Below, in pieces: positions 53,652-64,000 of a DNA stretch of 64,000 nucleotides. The notes beneath the pieces are model-generated. The model saw nothing but the letters and a program-made list of their open reading frames with translations, made no database searches and was not told the origin of the DNA. Origin of the DNA: Barnesiella viscericola DSM 18177 (GTDB lineage Bacteria > Bacteroidota > Bacteroidia > Bacteroidales > Barnesiellaceae); assembly GCF_000512915.1 (NCBI RefSeq), contig NZ_CP007034.1:2476001-2540000 (forward strand), given 5' to 3'. Made by a program: the position numbers and the translations under genes. Within the stretch, counting starts at the first letter, position 1; each line of letters opens with the position of its first letter.

Positions 53652-54821
53652 TTATTGGTATTCAAACCGGCCTTTGTCCGATTCGATGATGAGCTCATTG
53701 TGGTCGGCTGCTTGGGTGTAGCCGATGATGCGGGCATCGATGTCGAACGAACGGCTGATGTCGATTACGCGCTGGGCATCGGCTGCATCGACGTAGATTT
53801 CCATGCGGTGCCCCATGTTGAAGACTTTGTACATCTCGTGCCAGTCGGTTCCCGATTGCTCCTGTATGATGCGGAACAGCGGGGGAATGGGGAAGAGGTT
53901 GTTCTTGACGACCCGCATGTTCTCGACAAAGTGCATGACCTTGGTCTGTGCACCACCCGAGCAGTGAACCATGCCGTGTACGCGCGGACGCATCTCGTCG
54001 AGCAGCCGCTTGATGACGGGGGCATAGGTACGGGTGGGCGAGAGTACCAGTTTACCGGCGTCGATACCCAGTTCGGCAATCTGGTCGGTCAGTTTCAACT
54101 GTCCCGAATAGACCAGTTCGTCGGGTACGGCGTTGTCGTAGCTCTCGGGGTATTTGTCGGCGAGGTATTTGGCAAATACGTCGTGACGGGCCGAGGTGAG
54201 CCCGTTGCTGCCCATACCGCCGTTGTACTCTTTTTCATACGAGGCTTTTCCGTAGGACGATAGTCCCACGATGACGTCGCCGGGGCGGATATGTTCGTTC
54301 GATACGACATCTTTCCGTTTCATGCGGCAAGTCACGGTGCTGTCGACGATAATCGTTCGCACCAGGTCGCCCACGTCGGCCGTTTCGCCGCCCGTGCTGT
54401 AAGCGTTCACACCCAGAGCTCGCAGTTCGGCCAGCAGCTCTTCGGTACCGTTGATGATGGCCGAGATAACCTCGCCCGGTACCAGCAGTTTGTTGCGGCC
54501 GATGGTCGACGACACGAGTATGTTGTCGGTAGCTCCTACGCAGAGCAGGTCGTCGATGTTCATGATGAGAGCATCTTGTGCGATGCCTCTCCACACACTC
54601 AGGTCGCCCGTTTCGCGCCAGTACATGTAGGCCAGCGACGATTTGGTCCCGGCTCCGTCGGCGTGCATGATGTTGCAGTATTCGGGGTCGCCGCCCAGAA
54701 TGTCGGGGATAATTTTGCAGAAGGCCTTGGGAAAGATACCCTTGTCGATATTCTTGATGGCGTTGTGCACATCTTCTTTCGATGCCGACACGCCGCGCAG
54801 GTTGTAACGTTGGTCGCTCAT
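53652..54821 (-). CDS. purM: AIR synthase (phosphoribosylformylglycinamidine cyclo-ligase) family protein
   Basis: 389 residues. The PurM signature HADGAGTKSSLAYMYW is near residues 54-69, followed by AQDALIMNIDDLLCVGA, and GGETADVGDLV near 144. It makes 5-aminoimidazole ribonucleotide in purine synthesis. It is longer than E. coli PurM (345) and of the divergent Bacteroidetes form, so a specialised relative cannot be excluded. A promoter lies directly upstream. Confidence 0.9.
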   Translation of the reverse strand: MSDQRYNLRGVSASKEDVHNAIKNIDKGIFPKAFCKIIPDILGGDPEYCNIMHADGAGTKSSLAYMYWRETGDLSVWRGIAQDALIMNIDDLLCVGATDNILVSSTIGRNKLLVPGEVISAIINGTEELLAELRALGVNAYSTGGETADVGDLVRTIIVDSTVTCRMKRKDVVSNEHIRPGDVIVGLSSYGKASYEKEYNGGMGSNGLTSARHDVFAKYLADKYPESYDNAVPDELVYSGQLKLTDQIAELGIDAGKLVLSPTRTYAPVIKRLLDEMRPRVHGMVHCSGGAQTKVMHFVENMRVVKNNLFPIPPLFRIIQEQSGTDWHEMYKVFNMGHRMEIYVDAADAQRVIDISRSFDIDARIIGYTQAADHNELIIESDKGRFEYQ

Positions 54822-54846
54822 AGGTGTGTTGTGTAATTGTTGATTA

Positions 54847-54878
54847 CAAAGTTAGTGGAAAAAAGACAGCGATGCAAG
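54847..54878 (-). promoter_or_regulatory. purM-udk promoter
   Basis: Minus strand: CTTG (plus 54875-54878), 20-base spacer, TAACTTTG (plus 54847-54854). The -7 box is a full match. The start codon is 26 bases downstream. Confidence 0.65.
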
Positions 54879-54887
54879 CATCGGTAT

Positions 54888-55733
54888 TTATAAAACGAGG
54901 GTCAAGTAGATGAATATGACGGGCGAGGCCAGCAGTTCGCTGTCGAAACGGTCGAGAATACCTCCGTGCCCGGGCAGCAGTCGGCCCGAGTCCTTCACGC
55001 CGGCCGTGCGTTTGAGCAGTGATTCGCACAAGTCACCCCAGGTCGAGAACACCGAGGTGAGTATGCCCATGATAATCCATTGGGTAGTCGTCAGCAGACC
55101 GGGGATTATGTAGTTGAGACAGGCGGCGAGAATGATGCAGAAAACCAGTCCGCCGAAAAATCCCTCCCACGATTTCTTGGGCGAGATGCGCTCGAAAAGT
55201 CGGTGTCGTCCCAGCGTGCAGCCCACGATATAAGCTCCGGTGTCGTTGATCCAGATGAAGGCGAACAGGGCCATCAGCAGGTATTCGGGGTGACCGTAGA
55301 GCAGTTGGTATTCGGTGTTGTAGCCCCATACGCCCAACAGGGAAAGGGGCAATACAATATACACTTGTCCCAGTATGCTGTAAGCCCAACCGGCGATGGG
55401 CGACTTGTCGGGCGAGACGTAGAGCTGAATGATGGGACGGGCTACCAGATAGATGAGGTAGGTGAGAATCGATGCCCAGTGCAACGACTCGGTGAATTGT
55501 CCCGAGAAGGTGAATGTCGATAGAAACAGGGCACAGGCTCCTGCCAGATCGATTACGAAAAGGACCTGGTCGAAGGGACGCCCGAATCGGGTCAGGTTGA
55601 GAAACTCGACATAGCCGAGCAGGGCAATGAGCCCAAAGATACATAGAAAGGCATAGGCACCCGATAGAACAGCTGCTGTGATGATGATGATAAAGAGAAT
55701 CCCGGTAAAGGTTCGGGTCAATAAATTTTTCAC
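54888..55733 (-). CDS. cdsA: phosphatidate cytidylyltransferase
   Basis: 281 residues with about eight membrane helices. The signature SPKKSWEGFFGG is near residue 184, and the C-terminal KDSGRLLPGHGGILDRFDS near 246 is diagnostic. It makes CDP-diacylglycerol in the inner membrane, the precursor of the phospholipids. It is separated from ftsH by a terminator and has its own promoter box. Confidence 0.97.
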   Translation of the reverse strand: MKNLLTRTFTGILFIIIITAAVLSGAYAFLCIFGLIALLGYVEFLNLTRFGRPFDQVLFVIDLAGACALFLSTFTFSGQFTESLHWASILTYLIYLVARPIIQLYVSPDKSPIAGWAYSILGQVYIVLPLSLLGVWGYNTEYQLLYGHPEYLLMALFAFIWINDTGAYIVGCTLGRHRLFERISPKKSWEGFFGGLVFCIILAACLNYIIPGLLTTTQWIIMGILTSVFSTWGDLCESLLKRTAGVKDSGRLLPGHGGILDRFDSELLASPVIFIYLTLVL

Positions 55734-55836
55734 GATCTTTTATTTTTGATAAATCGATAATAAAAAAACAGTGCGGGAAGTGTGGTCGAGAAACATCGGG
55801 TCTCCTATCTGCTGATACCTCCTCGCATATATGCTA

Positions 55837-55844
55837 CAAATATA
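55837..55844 (-). promoter_or_regulatory. -7 box for cdsA
   Basis: Minus strand reads TATATTTG, a full match to TAnnTTTG, 103 bases upstream of cdsA and after the ftsH terminator. No clear -33 box. Confidence 0.5.
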
Positions 55845-55902
55845 GATATTATCCCTAAATGGCCGGCTCTTTTCAGCCCTCTTTTTGGCATACGGTTCAT
55901 AA

Positions 55903-55935
55903 AAAAGAGATACCGGACGATGCCGGTATCTCTTT
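55903..55935 (-). terminator. ftsH terminator
   Basis: AAAGAGATACCGG pairs with CCGGTATCTCTTT around a five-base loop. Reading leftward the stem is followed by a T run. It lies 35 bases after the ftsH stop. Confidence 0.9.
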
Positions 55936-55969
55936 ATGTGTCACTCCTGAGGCGGTCGGTCGCAGGGGC

Positions 55970-58057
55970 TTATTGACCGCTCTCGGGATTATCTTTCTCA
56001 TTTTCTTTCTTTTCCTCGGCTTGGGGCTGGGGAGCGGAGGTGGCACTGTCGGCCGCTTGTTGCGATTTCTCTTCGCCCGCGGTTGCGGTGCTTCCGGGCT
56101 TCTCCTCCTTGTCCTTTTCGGCCTCTTCCTCTTTCTTGGCAGCCTCTTCGTCTTGCAGAATCTCTTCGGTGCGCGATATCCACGGCCGTTTGCCGAATAT
56201 CTGTTCCACGTCTTCGGCAAAGATTACCTCGCGGGTAATCAAGACCTCGGCCAGTTTGGCATGCTTTTCGGCGTGCTCGCGCAGAATCGATTTGGCGCGT
56301 TCGTATTGCTCGTTGACGATTTGGCTCACCTCCTTGTCGATGAGTTTGGCCGTCTCCTCGCTGTAAGGTTTGGTAAATCCATACTCTTGTCCCGTGGAGT
56401 CGTAGTAGGAGAGGTTGGGCAGCTTCTCGCTCATGCCGAAGTAGACCACCATGGCGTAGGCCTGTTTGGTTACCCGTTCCAGGTCGTTCGAAGCACCGGT
56501 CGAGATGCGTCCGAGGAATACCTCTTCGGCTGCCCGTCCGCCCAGCGTGGCACACATCTCGTCGAGCATCTGCTCCCGGGTAGTGATTTGCCGCTCTTCG
56601 GGCAGATACCAGGCGGCACCCAAGGCGCGACCGCGTGGCACGATGGTTACCTTGATCAGGGGGTTGGCATATTGCAGCAGCCAGCTGATCGAGGCGTGGC
56701 CGGCTTCGTGTACGGCGATAGAGCGTTTTTCCTCCTGAGTGGTGATTTTCGAACGCTTCTCCAAACCACCCACGATGCGGTCGACGGCGTCCATGAAATC
56801 TTGCCGCTGTACGCTCTTCTTGTTTTTGCGGGCGGCGATAAGGGCGGCTTCGTTGCAGACGTTGGCGATGTCGGCTCCCGAGAATCCCGGAGTCTGGCGG
56901 GCCAACAGGTCTACATCGACCGAGTCGTCGATTTTCACGTTGCGCAGGTGTACCTTGAAGATGGCTTTACGGTAGTTCAGCTCGGGCAGCTCTACATAGA
57001 TCTGACGGTCGAAACGGCCGGCACGCAGCAGTGCCTTGTCCAGAATATCGGCCCGGTTGGTCGCGGCAAGAATGATGACACCGCTGTTCGACCCGAATCC
57101 GTCCATCTCGGTGAGCAACTGGTTAAGGGTGTTCTCCCGCTCGTCGTTGGACCCCATGTTGGGGTTCTTGCCACGGGCCCGGCCCACGGCATCGATTTCG
57201 TCGATGAATACGATACAGGGTGCCTTCTCCTTGGCCTGGCGGAAGAGGTCGCGCACACGCGAGGCGCCCACACCCACGAACATCTCGACAAAGTCGGAAC
57301 CCGACAGCGAGAAGAACGGTACGTTGGCTTCACCGGCCACGGCCTTTGCCAACAGGGTTTTACCTGTTCCCGGAGGGCCTACCAGCAGGGCTCCTTTGGG
57401 TATCTTGCCACCCAGCTCGGTGTATCGGCCGGGGTTTTTCAGGAACTCTACAATCTCTTCGACCTCCTGTTTGGCCTCCGAAAGTCCGGCCACATCGTCG
57501 AAGGTTACCTTCACGGCGCCGTCCTTGTCGAAAAGCTGAGCTTTGGCCTTGCCCACGTTGAACACGCCGCCGCCACCGCCGCCCTGGTTAGTCATACGGC
57601 GGGCCAGATAAATCCAGAAGATAATAAAGAAGATAATGGGCCCGAAGGTCCACAAGATGTTGGTCAGGTCGCTGCTGTTTTCGTAGTTGACCTCGGCATT
57701 GAAACCATAGTCCTTTACCCACGTGTCGAGCGTGGTAGCAAAGCTGTCGCCCGACGGTATGTTGGTGTAGATAATGGGTTTCCCGTTGATTTTATCGGTC
57801 TTGAAAACAGCTTTGGCCGTGCTGTCGTTCAGTTGAGCTTCGACATAATCTTTCTTGGCAAAGACGGTGACTTGCGTGATGCCGCCCTCTTTGGCAATCT
57901 TTTCAAATTCCGACCAGTTCACCTCCTTGCTCATCGAAGGGTCGTTGGCGTAGTAAAGGCCGAACAGAAGCAAGGCGATAAGCGCATACATCCAGTACAG
58001 GTTGAACCGGATTTTTTTCTTCTTGGGCCCCAATGGAGACATGTTGTTGTTTCCCAT
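55970..58057 (-). CDS. ftsH: ATP-dependent zinc metalloprotease FtsH
   Basis: 695 residues. Two N-terminal membrane helices (about 22-40 and 128-150) flank a periplasmic domain. The AAA domain has Walker [14 protein letters not shown] near 227-239 and Walker [11 protein letters not shown]. The protease zinc motif is H450-E-A-G-H454. The last 50 residues are a highly charged K/E/A-rich tail, longer than in many FtsH proteins. It degrades membrane and short-lived proteins. It follows rsfS by 37 bases on the same strand. Confidence 0.98.
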   Translation of the reverse strand: MGNNNMSPLGPKKKKIRFNLYWMYALIALLLFGLYYANDPSMSKEVNWSEFEKIAKEGGITQVTVFAKKDYVEAQLNDSTAKAVFKTDKINGKPIIYTNIPSGDSFATTLDTWVKDYGFNAEVNYENSSDLTNILWTFGPIIFFIIFWIYLARRMTNQGGGGGGVFNVGKAKAQLFDKDGAVKVTFDDVAGLSEAKQEVEEIVEFLKNPGRYTELGGKIPKGALLVGPPGTGKTLLAKAVAGEANVPFFSLSGSDFVEMFVGVGASRVRDLFRQAKEKAPCIVFIDEIDAVGRARGKNPNMGSNDERENTLNQLLTEMDGFGSNSGVIILAATNRADILDKALLRAGRFDRQIYVELPELNYRKAIFKVHLRNVKIDDSVDVDLLARQTPGFSGADIANVCNEAALIAARKNKKSVQRQDFMDAVDRIVGGLEKRSKITTQEEKRSIAVHEAGHASISWLLQYANPLIKVTIVPRGRALGAAWYLPEERQITTREQMLDEMCATLGGRAAEEVFLGRISTGASNDLERVTKQAYAMVVYFGMSEKLPNLSYYDSTGQEYGFTKPYSEETAKLIDKEVSQIVNEQYERAKSILREHAEKHAKLAEVLITREVIFAEDVEQIFGKRPWISRTEEILQDEEAAKKEEEAEKDKEEKPGSTATAGEEKSQQAADSATSAPQPQAEEKKENEKDNPESGQ

Positions 58058-58094
58058 ATTTTAATTATATAATGTACAAATGGAGTGTCAAAAA

Positions 58095-58451
58095 TTATTC
58101 CACATCAGGAATCTCTGCCAATTTGGCATCATTCCACAATTGTTCGAGCTTGTAATAGTTTCGGTATTCGGGCAGGAAGATGTGGGCCAATATGCTGCCA
58201 TAGTCGATAATGATCCATTGGCTGTTCTGGTAGCCGTCGTATCCGAAAGGTTTGATGCCGGTATGTTGTTGCACGTATTCCCTCACACTGTCGGCAATAG
58301 CCGCTACCTGCGTGGTCGACTGTCCTTCGCAAATGACAAAGTATGACGCGGCGGCCGATTCGATGTCCGAGAGATCTACGGTAGTGATTTTCTTTCCCTT
58401 TTTTTCTTGAATGCCTTCTACAATAGTTTCAATCAATTGCTTTTCTTTCAT
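58095..58451 (-). CDS. rsfS: ribosomal silencing factor RsfS
   Basis: 118 residues from the ATG at 58451 (MKEKQLIETIVEG); the frame extends ten codons further but that part lies in the promoter region. The core is typical: VDLSDIESAAASYFVICEG near 25-43 and WIIIDYGSILAHIFLPEYRNYYKLEQLW near the C terminus. RsfS binds L14 and blocks subunit joining under starvation. It is first in an rsfS-ftsH transcript. Confidence 0.95.
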   Translation of the reverse strand: MKEKQLIETIVEGIQEKKGKKITTVDLSDIESAAASYFVICEGQSTTQVAAIADSVREYVQQHTGIKPFGYDGYQNSQWIIIDYGSILAHIFLPEYRNYYKLEQLWNDAKLAEIPDVE

Positions 58452-58478
58452 CTGTTTAATGTGTAAAATCTCAAATTG

Positions 58479-58486
58479 CAAAGATA
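58479..58486 (-). promoter_or_regulatory. -7 box for rsfS-ftsH
   Basis: Minus strand reads TATCTTTG, 27 bases upstream of the rsfS ATG. No clear -33 box at the expected place. Confidence 0.5.
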
Positions 58487-58830
58487 ATGCGATTTTTCCA
58501 ATTACGAGGGAATAGCTTTGTTATAAAATTAAGGTGTTTAGTTAAAAACTCCTTTTGCCAAATGCGGTCGGGACAGGATTTTGCGCAGTGTGTCATATTC
58601 CCCGGGTTGCCGGTGTGCCGGTCGGGGGAATGCTTTGCTTTCTGCTGTTGCGGAGGGGAGGTATAACCTTCTGAATATGAAGCCTTCGGCTTTTCGTTTA
58701 ACCGGGTGCTGATTCCTTGTCGTTGTGTCTGAGGGATATAACTGTCGTTTTTACAAAAATCTCAGACGAGTTGGGCTTTTTGTTTTCGACTTTGCGTATA
58801 TTTGTTGCCAAATAATTTTGAACACTCAGT
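58487..58830. other. intergenic region between divergent rsfS and DUF3127 genes
   Basis: About 340 bases with no convincing gene. It contains a G/C-rich patch with partial inverted repeats (TTCCCCCGGG-like and CCGGTCGGGGGAA around 58595-58630) and the small hairpin GAAGCCTTCGGCTTTTC (about 58679-58695). The promoter of the DUF3127 gene is at its right end (58797-58804). Confidence 0.45.
58797..58804 (+). promoter_or_regulatory. -7 box for the DUF3127 gene
   Basis: TATATTTG, a full match to the consensus, 26 bases before the ATG at 58831. A TTGG at 58771-58774 (22-base spacer) may be the -33 element. Confidence 0.55.
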
Positions 58831-59214
58831 ATGGAAATCAAAGGAAGAATCATTCACGTGTTGCCGTTGCAGGAAGGTGTATCGAAGGCCGGTAACCCGT
58901 GGAAGAAACAAGAGTATGTATTGGAAACCGAGGAACAATATCCCCGCAAGGTATGTTTCAATCTTTTTGGTGATAAGGTCGACCAGTATCCGGCTGCCAT
59001 CGGCGATGACGTGACGGTGAGTTTCGACCTCGAAAGTCGTGAATTCAACGGCCGTTGGTATACCGATGTGCGTGCCTGGAAAATCGAGAAGTCGGCTCCG
59101 GCTGCCCAGGCTGTGCCCGATATGCCGCCTATGCCCAACGATATACCTCCATTCCCGCCGGCTCCGGCTGCTCCCGATCTGGCACCCTCGTCGACCGACG
59201 ACCTGCCTTTCTAA
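58831..59214 (+). CDS. DUF3127 protein (OB-fold, SSB-like)
   Basis: 127 residues. The N-terminal 85 residues (MEIKGRIIHVLPLQEG, then KKQEYVLETEEQYPRKVCF and DDVTVSFDLESREFNGRWY) match DUF3127, a small OB-fold-like domain. The C-terminal 40 residues are proline-rich and end DDLPF, which resembles the acidic tail of single-stranded DNA-binding proteins. A nucleic-acid-binding role is an inference. Confidence 0.88.
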   Translation: MEIKGRIIHVLPLQEGVSKAGNPWKKQEYVLETEEQYPRKVCFNLFGDKVDQYPAAIGDDVTVSFDLESREFNGRWYTDVRAWKIEKSAPAAQAVPDMPPMPNDIPPFPPAPAAPDLAPSSTDDLPF

Positions 59215-59261
59215 GGGATGTTGTCGGGTGGTTTCATGAACCTTGTAGAAATAGAAAAACG

Positions 59262-59536
59262 ATGGTTAGACTAAATGTATTTGTCAGAGTCGACGAGGCT
59301 CATCGCGCCGAATTTCTCGAAGTGGCTAAAAACTGACCGAGTACTCGTTGAAAGAGGTCGGGTGTGTGGCTTACGATATTTTCGAAAGCGCCACGCGGGG
59401 CGATGTGCTGATGATTTGCGAGACTTGGAAAGATGCCGAGGCTTTGCATACTCACGAACAGACCCCTCATTTCGTGGAATATGTAGGGCGTATGCATGCT
59501 ATGGCCGAGATGAAGCAGGAGAAATTCAACTTCTGA
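59262..59536 (+). pseudogene. antibiotic biosynthesis monooxygenase (ABM)-like gene with a frameshift
   Basis: The first frame (ATG 59262) gives MVRLNVFVRVDEAHRAEFLE then stops at TGA 59334-59336. The continuing ABM-like sequence (LTEYSLKEVGCVAYDIFE, then MICETWKDAEALHTHEQ) is in the -1 frame from about 59333 to the stop at 59536. Joined, the two parts make a normal small ABM-domain protein of about 92 residues. One base appears to be missing in the A-run AAAAAC. It may be a true mutation, a sequencing error, or less likely programmed frameshifting. Confidence 0.8.
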
Positions 59537-59567
59537 CCCGTCGGTTTGTCCCGGGAAAAATACTTAT

Positions 59568-59611
59568 AAGCGGGGAGAGTGTACATTTTGTTACACGTTC
59601 CCCGCTTTTTT
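59568..59611 (+). terminator. terminator upstream of ald
   Basis: AGCGGGGA and TCCCCGCT form the main stem, GTGTA/TACAC extends it, and six T residues follow. It lies about 30 bases after the ABM-like gene. Confidence 0.88.
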
Positions 59612-59698
59612 CGTGAAAAATCGGCCTTGGAATAGCGATTTGACAAATAATTTTCTTATCTTTCAACCGAATTAATCTAATCTTATAAATCTTAAACT

Positions 59699-60799
59699 AT
59701 GATTGTAGGAATCCCCAAAGAAATCAAGAACAACGAGAATCGAGTGGGTATGACACCTGCCGGAGTCAATGAACTGGTGCGGAGAGGTCATACGGTGTAT
59801 GTGCAGAAAGATGCTGGCGCAAACAGCGGGTTCCCCGACGAACACTACGAGCGGGTGGGTGCCCACATCTTGCCCACCATCGCCGACGTCTATGCCAAGG
59901 CCGAGATGATTGTCAAGGTCAAGGAACCTATCGAACCCGAGTATCCCCTCATTCGCAAAGGGCAGTTGTTGTTTACCTATTTCCATTTCGCATGCGATCG
60001 CAAGCTCACCGATGCCATGCTGGCCAGTGGTGCCACCTGTTTGGCCTATGAGACAGTCGAGCTGAAAGACCATAGCTTGCCGTTGCTCATACCCATGTCC
60101 GAGGTAGCCGGTCGAATGGCAACCCAGGAGGGCGCCCGCTTCTTGGAGCGTCCCCAGGGAGGCAAGGGCAAGTTGATGGGGGGTGTCCCCGGCGTGAAGC
60201 CGGCCAAGGTACTGGTAATCGGAGGCGGAGTCGTAGGCTATGCCGCAGCCTGTGTGGCTGCCGGTATGGGAGCCGACGTGACCATCACCGATCTCTCGCT
60301 GGCTCGTCTGCGCTATATCGACGAGGTGCGTCCCGCCAATATCAAGACCCTCTACTCCTCCGAATTTAATATCCGGGCCGAGCTCCCCACGACCGATCTT
60401 GTCATCGGGGCGGTTCTCATTCCCGGCGCCAAAGCACCCCATCTGATTACGCGCGACATGTTGGGTCTGATGGAGAAGGGGTCGGTGCTGGTCGATGTTG
60501 CCATTGACCAGGGTGGCTGCTTCGAGACCTCGCACCCCACCACACACTCCGACCCGGTCTACGAAGTCGACGGAATCCTGCACTATTGCGTGGCCAATAT
60601 TCCCGGAGCCGTCTCCTCTACATCGACCCTGGTCTTGACCAATGCCACCCTGCCTTACGCCATCAAGCTGGCCGATAAAGGGTGGGAGAAAGCCTGCGCC
60701 GAAGACGAAGCGCTCTATAAGGGTTTGAACGTAGTCGATGGCAAAATCGTCTACCCGGCCGTAGCCGAAGCTTTCGGGTTACCTTGTGAAAAGATATAA
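59699..60799 (+). CDS. ald: alanine dehydrogenase
   Basis: 366 residues, the usual length. The start MIVGIPKEIKNNENRVGMTP is the family signature, the NAD-binding loop GGGVVG is at 175-180, and GAVLIPGAKAPHLI near 237 is conserved. It interconverts L-alanine and pyruvate with NAD(H). It is a single gene between two terminators. A weak -7 box (TATCTTTC, 59657) is upstream. Confidence 0.96.
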   Translation: MIVGIPKEIKNNENRVGMTPAGVNELVRRGHTVYVQKDAGANSGFPDEHYERVGAHILPTIADVYAKAEMIVKVKEPIEPEYPLIRKGQLLFTYFHFACDRKLTDAMLASGATCLAYETVELKDHSLPLLIPMSEVAGRMATQEGARFLERPQGGKGKLMGGVPGVKPAKVLVIGGGVVGYAAACVAAGMGADVTITDLSLARLRYIDEVRPANIKTLYSSEFNIRAELPTTDLVIGAVLIPGAKAPHLITRDMLGLMEKGSVLVDVAIDQGGCFETSHPTTHSDPVYEVDGILHYCVANIPGAVSSTSTLVLTNATLPYAIKLADKGWEKACAEDEALYKGLNVVDGKIVYPAVAEAFGLPCEKI

Positions 60800-60823
60800 G
60801 CAAATCTATCCCATAAAACAACC

Positions 60824-60867
60824 ATTTTCGTCCCTGTCGCCTCTTGAAGTGGCAGGGACGAATTTTT
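60824..60867 (+). terminator. ald terminator
   Basis: ATTTTCGTCCCTG and its near-complement CAGGGACGAATTTT close a loop of about 14 bases, followed by a T run. Confidence 0.85.
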
Positions 60868-60955
60868 TTCAAAAAAAAAGTTTGTTTGTAAGTATGTGGA
60901 AATAGGGTAGTTGAGAAAAAAGTATGTTTTATAGCATAAAAAAGTTGCCAAAAAA

Positions 60956-60988
60956 TTTGGAGGGAATGGTAGAAAGAGTGTACCTTTG
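60956..60988 (+). promoter_or_regulatory. rRNA operon promoter
   Basis: TTTG (60956-60959), 21-base spacer, TACCTTTG (60981-60988). The sequence before it is rich in A tracts, like an UP element. The mature 16S begins about 158 bases downstream. Confidence 0.8.
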
Positions 60989-61145
60989 CATCGCTTTTCG
61001 AAAGAACAACGGCTCGACCGAAGGGAAAACGAAGGGCACAGTTCATTGACAAGACTGAAAAGAAGCAAGTGTAGTACAAGAGAAAGAACGAAGTCAATTT
61101 CGGCCGGGAATCACTTTGAAGGTATAAAAAGAAAAAACTAGATAT

Positions 61146-62678
<1,533 letters not shown>

Positions 62679-62801
62679 TGGAGAAGAGATTCCGGAAGAG
62701 CCGAAAGGACAGATAGAAGTTCGGCCTCTTGACGCACTGCTTCTTTTCATTCATATAAAAAAAGGAAACAAAGAGACACCCGCCAGGGCACGATTTGAGA
62801 C

Positions 62802-62875
62802 AGTCCTATAGCTCAGTTGGTTAGAGCGCTACACTGATAATGTAGAGGTCGGCAGTTCAAATCTGCCTGGGACTA
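62802..62875 (+). tRNA. tRNA-Ile (anticodon GAT)
   Basis: 74 bases; acceptor stem AGTCCTA/TGGGACT, D arm GCTCAGTTGGTTAGAGC, anticodon loop CTGATAA with GAT, T arm GTTCAAATC. The terminal CCA is not encoded. It lies in the 16S-23S spacer. Confidence 0.97.
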
Positions 62876-62952
62876 CACCGAAGCCGCCGCAAGGAAGGGC
62901 CCCGAGGAAAGAAGGGAACCGAGGACAAGCGGAAGAGAGGCCGAGAGAAAGC

Positions 62953-63026
62953 GGGGGATTAGCTCAGCTGGCTAGAGCACCTGCTTTGCAAGCAGGGGGT
63001 CAACGGTTCGAATCCGTTATTCTCCA
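62953..63026 (+). tRNA. tRNA-Ala (anticodon TGC)
   Basis: 74 bases; acceptor stem GGGGGAT/ATTCTCC (two G-T pairs), anticodon loop with TGC, T arm GTTCGAATC. CCA is not encoded. It lies 77 bases after tRNA-Ile, the standard spacer pair. Confidence 0.97.
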
Positions 63027-63125
63027 CTAGAAAGATCCTTGACATGTTGGAAAAAAGAGAACACGAGCACGAAGCAAACCCATATCAACCCAAAACGACA
63101 GACAATCAGCAATGAATGTCGGCCG

Positions 63126-64000
63126 AAAGAAAGTAAGAAAGGGCGCATGGAGGATGCCTAGGCTCTCGGAGGCGACGAAGGACGTGATAAGCTGCGAAAA
63201 GTTACGGAGAGGCGCAAATAGCCCGTGACCCGTAAATGTCCGAATGGGGCAACCCGGTCAGCAATGACCATACCGCCAAGCGGTAGGCCAACGCGGGGAA
63301 CTGAAACATCTAAGTACCCGCAGGAAAAGAAAATAACAATGATTCCGCAAGTAGTGGCGAGCGAACGCGGAAGAGCCCAAACCGGCGCTGTTACGGCAGC
63401 GCCGGGGTAGAAGGATCCATAACAAAGGCAAGGAAGGAAGTTAGCAGAATACGATGGAAATCGTAGCCGTAGAGGGTGACAGCCCCGTAAGCGAAAACGG
63501 ACAGAAGCCGAATGGACACCTGAGTAACCCAGGACACGAGAAATCCGGGGCGAATCGGCGGGGACCATCCCGTAAGGCTAAATACTCCCGAGAGACCGAT
63601 AGCGAACCAGTACTGTGAAGGAAAGGTGAAAAGAACCTCGAACAGAGGAGTGAAAAAGACCCTGAAACCATGCGCCTACAAGCGGTCGGAGCGCGCAAGC
63701 GTGACGGCGTGCCTTTTGCATAATGAACCTACGAGTTACTGTTGATGGCAAGGTTAAGCGATTCAGTCGCGGAGCCGAAGCGAAAGCAAGTCCGAACAAG
63801 GCGTACAGTCATCAGCAGTAGACGCGAAACCAAGTGATCTACCCTTGGTCAGGTTGAAGGTTGGGTAACACCAACTGGAGGACCGCACTGATAAGCGTTG
63901 AAAAGCTTACGGATGAACTGAGGGTAGGAGTGAAAGGCCAATCAAACTTGGAGATAGCTCGTACTCCCCGAAATGCATTTAGGTGCAGCCTCGGGAAATA
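63126..64000 (+). rRNA. rrl: 23S ribosomal RNA (5' part)
   Basis: Begins near AAGTAAGAAAGGGCGCATGG and runs past the right edge. Visible 23S hallmarks include AGTAGTGGCGAGCGAACGC (63351-63369), AGTACTGTGAAGGAAAGG (63610-63627) and AAACCAAGTGATCTACCC (63827-63844). About 870 of some 2,880 bases are in view; the start is an estimate. Confidence 0.97.

Noticed and set aside
55859..58072. 737-codon open frame on the plus strand
   Set aside because: Antisense to ftsH; the ftsH motifs (Walker A, HEAGH) are unambiguous on the other strand.
59329..59336. programmed -1 frameshift site in the ABM-like gene
   Set aside because: The heptamer would be T-AAA-AAC, which does not allow good re-pairing in the P site; a lost base in the A run is simpler.
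59672..60583. 303-codon minus-strand frame
   Set aside because: Antisense to ald, whose signature sequence is certain.

Overview
The window comes from a Bacteroidales bacterium. The support is SusC/SusD pairs, an ECF sigma/FecR anti-sigma pair, repeated Bacteroidetes promoters (-33 TTTG, -7 TAnnTTTG, spacer about 20) and a 16S rRNA of Bacteroidales type. The 16S and the codon use of the core genes look closest to Barnesiella-like relatives, but I cannot fix the genus from sequence alone.

Bases 1 to about 39,500 read as the end of an integrative and conjugative element (ICE) of the CTnDOT kind, continuing beyond the left edge. In order it holds: a hybrid-cluster protein gene (hcp, cut by the window edge) and a DUF488 gene, both on the minus strand; a strongly folding intergenic stretch; a PRTRC cassette (proteins E, C, F, B and a ThiF/E1-like protein) that looks like a ubiquitin-like conjugation module; a complete polysaccharide utilization locus (PUL, 6.3-31.1 kb); the hybrid sensor kinase and NtrC-type regulator corresponding to RteA and RteB; a DHFR/RibD-like gene; three tandem small helix-turn-helix genes (excisionase-like); and two tandem tyrosine recombinases at the right end.

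The PUL is regulated in the ECF style. Sigma factor, FecR anti-sigma factor and a GH97 enzyme form a leftward operon. The divergent rightward operon encodes a SusC transporter with an STN signalling domain, SusD, a SusE/F-like binding protein, a GH27-like enzyme, a second binding protein, GH127, a GH3-GH43 fusion, a second GH3, an aldose 1-epimerase, a third binding protein and a GH30 enzyme. rteA begins 106 bases after this operon, so glycan sensing and element transfer could be coupled.

From about 39.7 kb onwards the window is ordinary chromosome with a different, more GC-rich codon use: SUI1-like factor, an AddA-like helicase-nuclease, a PAP2 phosphatase fused to a barrel-like domain, rpmH, efp, a GT2 glycosyltransferase, radC, an OmpH-like lipoprotein, a small membrane protein, pepD and a DUF3332 lipoprotein. 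A leftward cluster follows (rsfS-ftsH, cdsA, purM-udk-MltF-like), then a DUF3127 gene, a frameshifted monooxygenase-like gene, ald, and an rRNA operon (16S, tRNA-Ile, tRNA-Ala, start of 23S). Two intergenic regions (46.1 and 48.9-49.1 kb) carry copies of an 83-base repeat that each contain a promoter and, in the better copies, an operator-like inverted repeat.
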